This document shows positions 55,733-64,000 of a stretch of 64,000 nt of DNA, one piece after another. Position 1 is the first letter of the stretch. Each line of letters begins with the position of its first letter. The notes under the pieces were generated by a model, which searched no databases, was not told where the DNA came from, and saw only the letters and a program-made list of their open reading frames with translations. Both the position numbers and the translations under genes were made by a program. Source of the stretch: JAKAVN01 sp963796565 (lineage in GTDB: Bacteria; Desulfobacterota; Binatia; Binatales; Binataceae); NCBI GenBank assembly GCA_963796565.1, contig CAWCMA010000002.1:62001-126000 (forward strand), read 5' to 3'.

Positions 55733-56407
55733 ATGATCGTCCTATACACGACCGAGCGCGATTATCCGTGGAGCACGCTGCGCTCCACCCACGCGAGCAA
55801 GACCAAGGTGGTGCTGGAAGAGAAGCGCATCCGCTATCGGATCGAAAACTTGCGCCCCGGCGATCTCTGGAAGAAGCCGGCCGAGATGCTGGCACGCCAT
55901 CCGCTTGGCAAGGTCCCGTATATCGAGGACGAGGGCGCGACGATCTACGACTCGACCGTGATCGACGAATATCTCGACGATCGTTATGGGCCGCCCCGCC
56001 TGCTGCCCGATGAGCCGCTGGCGCGCGCGCAGGTGCGGCAACTCGAGCAGTTCGCCGACGAGGCGCTGCTGGGCGCAGACCTGCCGCCCATCTGGATGCC
56101 CTACTGGAGCGATCCTGACAAGCGCGACGCCGAGCGCATGGAGAAGGGGCGCGAGGGGCTACGGCAGCGCGATCTTCCGTTTATCGAAAGGACGCTCGCT
56201 ACGGCGCCCGCCGGCGGTTGTCTGTGTGGCGGCTTTACCATGGCCGATGTCCCGATGATGGTGCTGGCGATGGTGCTCGAGGTCGACCGGTTGGCGCTGG
56301 ACGAGTTCCCCCGCGTCGAGCGCTACCTCAGAGAGTTGCGCTTACGGCCGAGCTATCGTGCGATAAGTCCGCACACCAAGGTCGCGGAAGCAAGCGAGCT
56401 GCGCTGA
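55733..56407 (+). CDS. Glutathione S-transferase-like protein
   Basis: 224 residues. A thioredoxin-like N-terminal domain (MIVLYTTERDYPWSTLRSTH; HPLGKVPYIEDEGATIYDST, with the conserved cis-Pro in VPYI) and a helical C-terminal domain (CLCGGFTMADVPMMVLAMVL, with the family N-cap motif) are present. The Ser or Cys of the active site is not clearly placed: the N-terminal loop has Ser/Thr at about 14-18. Substrate unknown. It is divergent from glnE and starts 140 bases from its start. Confidence 0.88.
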   Translation: MIVLYTTERDYPWSTLRSTHASKTKVVLEEKRIRYRIENLRPGDLWKKPAEMLARHPLGKVPYIEDEGATIYDSTVIDEYLDDRYGPPRLLPDEPLARAQVRQLEQFADEALLGADLPPIWMPYWSDPDKRDAERMEKGREGLRQRDLPFIERTLATAPAGGCLCGGFTMADVPMMVLAMVLEVDRLALDEFPRVERYLRELRLRPSYRAISPHTKVAEASELR

Positions 56408-56444
56408 ACTCAAAGCGCCGCGTGCGTAAGGGCGCCGGCTTCCA

Positions 56445-57689
56445 TCAAGATTCGTGGCGGCGCTGCTTGGTGGTCGCGTCGCCGCTAGGCGATTCGGCAA
56501 CCTCATTCGCGCGGGCGCTATGCGTGGTCGCTGCATTGCGGTGATGCGAGTCGGCAACCTGCTTTGCGTGGGTGCGATGCGTGGCCGCCGCTTCGCGGCG
56601 ATGCGAGTTGGCAACCTGCTTCACGTGAGAGTGATGACGGTGAGAGCGGAGGTGGCGGATGATACGCCGCAATATGGGGGACGATGACGGCGGCGGCGGC
56701 GCCTCTTCGTTTTCGATTCCCGGGAAGTACTTACTCTCGTACCGGTGGACCTGGTCGGCGGCCAGGAACTCGGCGTAGTAGTTTTTGACCGCGAATCCGA
56801 AGTGCGGGCCGTTGTAATCCTGCAGGATTTTCATGAAGTCGCTGGCGTATTCAGCGGCTGCGCGTTCCATCCCGCCCGTTCCATAATTGTAGGCGGTGAT
56901 CGCGAGAGGCCAGCTACCCAACGCCTGGTAGTTCGCTTGCAAAAGCTGTGCGGCCGCTTCCGTGGAACGAATCGGGTCGAGCCGGTCGTCGCGGTAGCGC
57001 GAGATTTTCAGAAACTCGCTACCCGTGGAGCGAGTGAATTGCCAGATACCCAACGCTCCAGCGCTCGATCGCACACGCGCCGAGAATCCCGATTCAACTG
57101 ACGCCAGCCCGACCAACTGCGGCGGCAGTCCGGCCCGCGCGAAGGTCTGTTCCATTTTCGGCCGGTAGTAGCGGCTGCGCAGGAGCGAATTACGAAACTG
57201 CTCGCTCATGCCCTGCTGCACGCGTAAATTCTGCGCCGCCTGCGCATAGGCTGACACCGGCTGTCCCTTGAACATCGCGGCGACCCGCTGTTCCTCCCAT
57301 CCGATTGGCTGCCGTCCCGTGGCCAGGCGGTTCAGGATGTCGCTATACTTGGCCTTCAAATAGGCGTTGGCCCACTCGATCTCCTCGCCGCTCGGAGCGC
57401 CCTCGCCCGGCATAGTGAATTTCTGGTAGATCCGCGAGACATTGTCGCGGTCGTGAATGACGAAGTCGCGCTCGCTCCAGTAGGTGAAAGCTTTGACCCA
57501 GAAATCAATGTTGGGTTCCAACGCCGCAGGGCGCGGAAAGGGCGAGGTGACGCTGGCGCGTGCGGACTCAAGTTCGCTACCCGCCCGCGCGGTCGCGCGC
57601 GTCAGACCAGACAGCAGTATGGCGACCAGGGCGGCCAGCACCGCTCGGGTGATTGGCTTACTGAACACTGCAGGCTTTGTCTCCGGCAT
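56445..57689 (-). CDS. Secreted lytic transglycosylase (SLT/MltD-like) with His-rich repeat tail
   Basis: 414 residues from ATG 57689; the frame extends to 57719. A signal peptide (residues about 10-35) leads to a soluble domain and an SLT goose-lysozyme domain: LVGLASVESGFSARVRSSAG holds the catalytic Glu, and PLAITAYNYGTGGMERAAAE the substrate site. It cleaves peptidoglycan to 1,6-anhydro ends. From about residue 350 the protein becomes a low-complexity tail of three 19-residue repeats (for instance HAKQVADSHHRNAATTHSA), rich in His, Arg and Ser, which could bind metals or the wall. Confidence 0.9.
   Translation of the reverse strand: MPETKPAVFSKPITRAVLAALVAILLSGLTRATARAGSELESARASVTSPFPRPAALEPNIDFWVKAFTYWSERDFVIHDRDNVSRIYQKFTMPGEGAPSGEEIEWANAYLKAKYSDILNRLATGRQPIGWEEQRVAAMFKGQPVSAYAQAAQNLRVQQGMSEQFRNSLLRSRYYRPKMEQTFARAGLPPQLVGLASVESGFSARVRSSAGALGIWQFTRSTGSEFLKISRYRDDRLDPIRSTEAAAQLLQANYQALGSWPLAITAYNYGTGGMERAAAEYASDFMKILQDYNGPHFGFAVKNYYAEFLAADQVHRYESKYFPGIENEEAPPPPSSSPILRRIIRHLRSHRHHSHVKQVANSHRREAAATHRTHAKQVADSHHRNAATTHSARANEVAESPSGDATTKQRRHES
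56495..56660. repeat. 57-base degenerate tandem repeats in the transglycosylase tail
   Basis: The word (T/C)GGCAACCT recurs at 56495, 56552 and 56609, exactly 57 bases apart. The first two units match at most positions over their whole length; the third matches for about 30 bases. The period keeps the reading frame and gives 19-residue repeats. The arrangement is coding, not CRISPR. Confidence 0.8.
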
Positions 57690-57993
57690 CTCCGCTCCCC
57701 CGCCGCGACCATCAAACACAGATCAAACCAAACACAGGTCAAACGCGCGGCTGTTTCCCCGCTCGGCGCGGATATCAGACACTACCAAATATGCCTGCGA
57801 GCTCTGGTAGTCAACATAACGTCTTTACGTACCAATCGAAATCATCTGCCAAATAATCCGCCAATCTTATGACTTTGCGACGTGCCGCATGTCATAGGAG
57901 CCGTAAAATCGATGAATCCGCGAACCATGGTGCCGCAGGGTTGGCTTGAGTTGGGTTTATATGCGCAGCTAAGCTCGCGATCGAAGCATTCAC
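57690..57993. other. 304-base gap between the transglycosylase and aroA genes
   Basis: No coding frame is convincing here. It contains a 16-base tandem repeat, CAAACACAGATCAAAC (57713-57728) and CAAACACAGGTCAAAC (57729-57744), 15 of 16 identical, and a 7-base inverted repeat ACTACCA (57781-57787) with TGGTAGT (57805-57811). The stretch 57800-57900 is AT-richer. The two genes diverge from it, so it carries both promoters and perhaps a shared regulator site. Confidence 0.6.
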
Positions 57994-59286
57994 GTGGACG
58001 AGATTGAAATAGTTCCGCTGCGGCATCCGTTAGACGCGGCTGTCAGGGTTCCCGGTTCCAAGAGCATCACCAACCGCGCGCTACTACTGGCCGCTATGGC
58101 CGATGGTCGCTCGACAATTTCCGGTGCGGGTCTCAATGACGACACGCGCCGGATGGCGGCCGCGCTCGGTATGCTCGGCTTCGAGGTCGCCATCGACGAG
58201 TCGGCGGCGCGAATTGTTGTGGACGGGCGTGCCGGCGCCATCCCGGCCCGCGGCCGAGAGCTCGATGCAGGTGGTGCGGGCACCGCGATGCGCTTTCTGC
58301 TCGGCTTTCTGACCCTGGGGCGCGGGCGATTCCGGCTCGACGGCAACCAGCGAATGCGCGAGCGTCCGGTCGGCCCGCTGCTGGATGCGTTGGCGGCGCT
58401 CGGCGTGGCGGTGCGCGCCGAACGGAACAATGGATGTCCGCCGGTGCTGATCGAGGTTGGCGAAGGCGGCGTGCTCGGTGGCGCGGCGCGTATCGACGCC
58501 GCGGTTTCCTCGCAATTCGTTTCGGCACTGCTGATGCCGGCGCCGCTCTGGCCGCGGGGGCTCGAGCTCACGGTCACCGGCGAGGCCGCTCGGCCGTTCA
58601 TCACGATGACGCTGCGGCTGATGGAACGATGGGGCGCGAGTGGGACGATGCGCGGCGGCAAGATTGTGGTGCCGGGCGGTCAGCGTTACGCGGCGCAAAA
58701 AAACTTCGCGGTCGAGCCCGACGCCTCGGGTGCGAGCTACTTCGCCGCGGCGGCCGCGCTGGTCGGTGGCAGCGTCATCCTGAAGGGACTCAGCGCCGAC
58801 GCGATGCAGGGCGACATTGCATTCATGAAGCTGCTCGAGCGGATGGGTGCGCACGTCGAGTGGCGCGAGGACGGCGTGAGGGTGAGCGGCGGCGGCGAAA
58901 ATCTCGTCGGCGTCGACGTTGCGATGAGCGGGATGCCGGACCTGGTGCCGACGCTTGCCGCCATCGCCCCGTTTTGTTCGTCGCCCACGCGGATTCGCGG
59001 CGTCTCTTTCATTCGCCATCACGAAAGCAACCGCCTGCGTGCGCTCGCCACCGAGCTTCACCGGCTGGGCGCGTCGGTCCACGAATGCGAGGACGGGATG
59101 CTGATCGAGCCGTCGCGGATTGGCGCGGCGACGGTCGAGACCTACGACGACCATCGGATCGCGATGGCGTTCGCGGTGGCCGGTTTGAAGACCGCCGGCA
59201 TCCGTATCAGGAATCCCGGATGCGTCTCCAAGACCTACCCGGATTTTTTCCGCGACCTGGCCCGGCTTTCGAACCCGCAAACGTAA
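57994..59286 (+). CDS. aroA: 5-enolpyruvylshikimate-3-phosphate synthase
   Basis: 430 residues from GTG 57994. SKSITNRALLLAAMADGRST is the N-terminal phosphate site, ELDAGGAGTAMRFLLGFLTL the second family signature and TYDDHRIAMAFAVAGL the C-terminal one. It adds the enolpyruvyl group to shikimate-3-phosphate in aromatic amino-acid synthesis. Neither gene of the pathway on either side is in the window. The GNAT gene follows after 34 bases. Confidence 0.96.
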   Translation: MDEIEIVPLRHPLDAAVRVPGSKSITNRALLLAAMADGRSTISGAGLNDDTRRMAAALGMLGFEVAIDESAARIVVDGRAGAIPARGRELDAGGAGTAMRFLLGFLTLGRGRFRLDGNQRMRERPVGPLLDALAALGVAVRAERNNGCPPVLIEVGEGGVLGGAARIDAAVSSQFVSALLMPAPLWPRGLELTVTGEAARPFITMTLRLMERWGASGTMRGGKIVVPGGQRYAAQKNFAVEPDASGASYFAAAAALVGGSVILKGLSADAMQGDIAFMKLLERMGAHVEWREDGVRVSGGGENLVGVDVAMSGMPDLVPTLAAIAPFCSSPTRIRGVSFIRHHESNRLRALATELHRLGASVHECEDGMLIEPSRIGAATVETYDDHRIAMAFAVAGLKTAGIRIRNPGCVSKTYPDFFRDLARLSNPQT

Positions 59287-59320
59287 GAGGCATATCCGGC
59301 GCAGGCGCGAGCGGAGCGGG

Positions 59321-59812
59321 ATGCAAATACGGGACGCGAGCATCGACGACCTTGCGGCGATCGTCGCCATCTACAACGCGGCGATTCCGGGACGGATGGC
59401 GACCGCGGATCTCGAGCCGGTGAGCGTCGAGAGCCGCCGCCAGTGGTTCGACGAGCATTTGCGGGGCTCAAGACCGCTGTGGGTGCTGGAAGAAGCCGGC
59501 GAAATAATGGGATGGCTCAGCCTTCAGTCCTTCTACGGTCGTCCGGCGTACCATGCGACCGCGGAGGTCAGCGTCTATGTCGCGCCCGACGCTCAGCGAA
59601 GGGGCTATGCGCGCAAACTGGTGGCGCGGGCGATCGATCGCACTGGAGAGTTCAAAATCACGACGCTGCTCGCGTTCGTCTTCGGCCACAACGCGCCCAG
59701 CCTTGGGCTGTTTCGGAGCTTCGGCTTCGAGACCTGGGGGCATTTGCTCCGCGTGGCGGAGTTGGACGGAATCGAGCGCGACCTGCTCATCCTCGGCCGC
59801 CGCATCGAGTGA
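59321..59812 (+). CDS. GNAT acetyltransferase, phosphinothricin-acetyltransferase-like
   Basis: 163 residues. The start MQIRDASIDDLAAIVAIYNA and the acetyl-CoA loop PDAQRRGYARKLVARAI are as in the Pat/Bar branch of GNATs, also SFYGRPAYHATAEVSVYV. It N-acetylates small amines; natural substrate unknown (methionine sulfoximine-like compounds are used by some relatives). Likely cotranscribed with aroA. It ends 9 bases before a terminator-like hairpin. Confidence 0.9.
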   Translation: MQIRDASIDDLAAIVAIYNAAIPGRMATADLEPVSVESRRQWFDEHLRGSRPLWVLEEAGEIMGWLSLQSFYGRPAYHATAEVSVYVAPDAQRRGYARKLVARAIDRTGEFKITTLLAFVFGHNAPSLGLFRSFGFETWGHLLRVAELDGIERDLLILGRRIE

Positions 59813-59821
59813 CATTTGAGC

Positions 59822-59857
59822 CCTCTCCTCCAAGGTGAGGGTCAGGGAGAGGTTTTT
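59822..59857 (+). terminator. Hairpin plus T-run after the GNAT gene
   Basis: CCTCTCC (59822-59828) pairs with GGAGAGG (59846-59852), followed by TTTTT (59853-59857): a probable rho-independent terminator with a long 17-base loop. The same CCTCTCC...AGGGAGAGG type of sequence is frequent as a dispersed repeat in other genomes, so it may also be such a remnant. Confidence 0.5.
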
Positions 59858-59859
59858 GC

Positions 59860-59884
59860 CGCTTCTGGCTGAAAACGAGAAGCG
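59860..59884 (-). terminator. Inverted repeat after atpC
   Basis: CGCTTCT (59860-59866) and AGAAGCG (59878-59884) form a 7-base-pair stem 3 bases beyond the atpC stop. On the minus strand it is followed by GCAAAAA rather than a T-run, so termination would be weak or factor-dependent. Confidence 0.4.
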
Positions 59885-59887
59885 TAG

Positions 59888-60310
59888 TTAATGCGAAGCG
59901 GCGCGGCGGGATTCGGCGACGTCGTGACGCGTCCGCAGCACCATCACGGATTGCTTCTCTTCATCGTAGTTCGAATCGAACATACTCATCTGCGACAACC
60001 GTTCCTCGGCGTTGCGGAGTTCGGTTTCGTCGATCGGCGGAACCTTCTCCGGCGGCTCGGCGTTTTGCGCCAGCGCCGTCATCACGCCGTCTTTGACCTC
60101 GACCAGACCACCCGTGACCAGGTATTCAAGGTTCTGACCGTCGGTAGTGCGGATCGTCAGCAGGCCCGGCACCAGTGAGGTGATGTAGTTGGTGTGATCG
60201 GCGAGCACGCCGAACTCGCCCAGCGGATTGACCGCGTTGACCTGTTCGACTTGACCGTCGAACAGCACGCCGGTCGGCGTCACAAGCTTAAATGCGAACG
60301 TCGTCGCCAT
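59888..60310 (-). CDS. atpC: ATP synthase F1 epsilon subunit
   Basis: 140 residues. Opens FAFKLVTPTGVLFDGQVEQV and has NPLGEFGVLADHTNYITSLV then the GLV...DGVMTAL region typical of the beta-sandwich domain, followed by a helical C-terminal part that ends with a His tail. It couples the rotor to F1 and can inhibit hydrolysis. It is the last gene of the minus-strand ATP synthase operon. Confidence 0.95.
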   Translation of the reverse strand: MATTFAFKLVTPTGVLFDGQVEQVNAVNPLGEFGVLADHTNYITSLVPGLLTIRTTDGQNLEYLVTGGLVEVKDGVMTALAQNAEPPEKVPPIDETELRNAEERLSQMSMFDSNYDEEKQSVMVLRTRHDVAESRRAASH

Positions 60311-60346
60311 CTCGATGTGCTACCGTCCCGATTTCCGGTTGAACGC

Positions 60347-61774
<1,428 letters not shown>

Positions 61775-61836
61775 AACTTGCAATTTTCCTGGCTTGCGAT
61801 TTTCCTGGTGAACTCGTGCGTCGCGGTGCTCTCCGG

Positions 61837-62709
61837 TCAGGCCCGCAGGGCCTCGGCGCCGCCGACTATATCCATCAGCTCCGTAGTGATCGTGGCTTGG
61901 CGCGCGCGGTTCATCTCCAGCGTCAGCCGCTCGATCATGTCGGCGGCGTTGTTGGTCGCGCTGTCCATCGCGGTCATCCGCGCGCCCTGCTCGCTGGCCT
62001 CGGCCTCGAGCAGCGCGTGAAAAATCGAATCCTCGAGGTAGCCGCGCAACACCACCGGCACCAGCTCGGCCCGGCTCGGCTCGACCAGGTAGTCGACCGG
62101 GGCGGCGACCTCGCCCGCGCCTTGTTCGGGCTTCTCTTCGCGCACCGGCAGCAGCCGCTCGTAGGTCGGCCGCTGCGAGAGCGCGGAGTGGAACTCGCTA
62201 TAGATGAGCCCGGTCTCGCTGACGCCGCCGGCGCGAAAGTCCGCCAGCATCCGTGAGGTAAGGTCCTGCGCCAGTCCGAAAGTGGCCAGGCGTGGGTTGT
62301 TGATGCTCTGATGGGCGATTTCGTGGCCGGCGCGGCGCAGATGGTCGAGCGCCTTGCGGCCGACAGCATAAAACTTGACCGTCATCCCGTCGCGTGCGGC
62401 GCGCCGCGCCTCGTCCTCCGCCGCGCGCATGACATTTGCGTTATAGCCACCGCAGAGCCCGCGGTCCGAGCCGATCACCACGATCAGCGTCTCGCGCTTG
62501 GCGTCTTCGGCCGGGCCGAGCGCGGCCCGCTCGGTCGCGAACAGCGAATCGGCCACGCGCACCAGCGCCTGATGATACGGGCTGGCGTTCTGCAGCGCCT
62601 CCTGGGCCCGGCGCAGGCGCGCCGCGGCGACCAGCTTCATCGCGCGCGTGATCTGCTGGGTCGATCTGACCGACGAAATCCGCCGGCGGATTGCCTTGAG
62701 CGACGCCAT
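61837..62709 (-). CDS. atpG: ATP synthase F1 gamma subunit
   Basis: 290 residues. N-terminal MASLKAIRRRISSVRSTQQI and C-terminal RARQATITTELMDIVGGAEA form the coiled coil that rotates inside the alpha-beta ring. Middle part has VIGSDRGLCGGYNANVMRAA. It is 53-63 bases after atpA and the same before atpD. Confidence 0.97.
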   Translation of the reverse strand: MASLKAIRRRISSVRSTQQITRAMKLVAAARLRRAQEALQNASPYHQALVRVADSLFATERAALGPAEDAKRETLIVVIGSDRGLCGGYNANVMRAAEDEARRAARDGMTVKFYAVGRKALDHLRRAGHEIAHQSINNPRLATFGLAQDLTSRMLADFRAGGVSETGLIYSEFHSALSQRPTYERLLPVREEKPEQGAGEVAAPVDYLVEPSRAELVPVVLRGYLEDSIFHALLEAEASEQGARMTAMDSATNNAADMIERLTLEMNRARQATITTELMDIVGGAEALRA

Positions 62710-62731
62710 ACGTGTTTACCGCGCGCCGCGG

Positions 62732-64000
<1,269 letters not shown>

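Noticed and set aside
56495..56660. CRISPR-like array
   Set aside because: The 57-base units are contiguous, in frame and coding, without spacers.

Overview
The window is a GC-rich bacterial chromosome segment with dense, short-spaced genes. It opens with the last codons of dnaA followed by dnaN, so it probably lies next to the replication origin, and it closes inside the F1 part of the ATP synthase operon (atpC, atpD, atpG, atpA on the minus strand). The gene mix suggests an uncultured Gram-negative soil or water bacterium with catabolic breadth: several luciferase-like monooxygenases, short-chain dehydrogenases, CoA-transferases, a Ltp/DUF35 pair, an RND efflux system and a TonB-dependent B12 receptor. 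It resembles what is known of Binatota/Desulfobacterota-like genomes. That placement is inference from gene content only.

Layout. 1-6.6 kb: origin-proximal region, dnaN, an ArnT-like glycosyltransferase, a YyaL/DUF255 protein and an EEP-family hydrolase. 6.7-11.6 kb: cupin, a relic of an amidase 3' end, an intact amidase with a small partner, and a double CaiB-type CoA-transferase. 11.9-19.6 kb: a lipoprotein, an RND efflux operon (small membrane protein, pump, adaptor, TolC) and a universal stress protein. 19.8-28.7 kb: a UvrD-type helicase, then oxidoreductases, MaoC, an HxlR regulator with a palindromic operator candidate, fabI and gloB. 28.7-35.3 kb: two divergent operons with a 6-oxocamphor-hydrolase-like crotonase, a LimB-like monooxygenase, a cysteine-less thiolase/aldolase plus DUF35, and an IpdAB-like CoA-transferase pair interrupted by a membrane protein gene. 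This reads as a pathway for opening an alicyclic or terpenoid ring. 35.3-43.1 kb: a proline-rich secreted protein, an orphan bufferin-like peptide, an AT-richer two-gene island (DUF262 plus HEPN) that looks like a mobile defence or toxin module, and further catabolic enzymes.

43.3-52.6 kb holds the clearest hidden feature and a coherent vitamin system. A selenoprotein of the PrdB/GrdB family is split by an in-frame UGA (UxxC motif), with a SECIS-like hairpin just downstream. A thiol peroxidase follows. Next comes a cobamide salvage and remodelling set: cbiZ, cbiB, cobD, cobT, cobS, convergent cobU, then a cobalamin riboswitch controlling a BtuB-type receptor. The receptor imports corrinoid; CbiZ strips the lower part to cobyric acid; CbiB/CobD, CobU, CobT and CobS rebuild the preferred cobamide. 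No corrin-ring synthesis genes are present here.

52.6-64 kb is mainly housekeeping: glnE, a GST, a lytic transglycosylase with a His-rich 19-residue repeat tail, aroA, a GNAT acetyltransferase and the ATP synthase genes. I saw no tRNA, rRNA, CRISPR array or insertion sequence.
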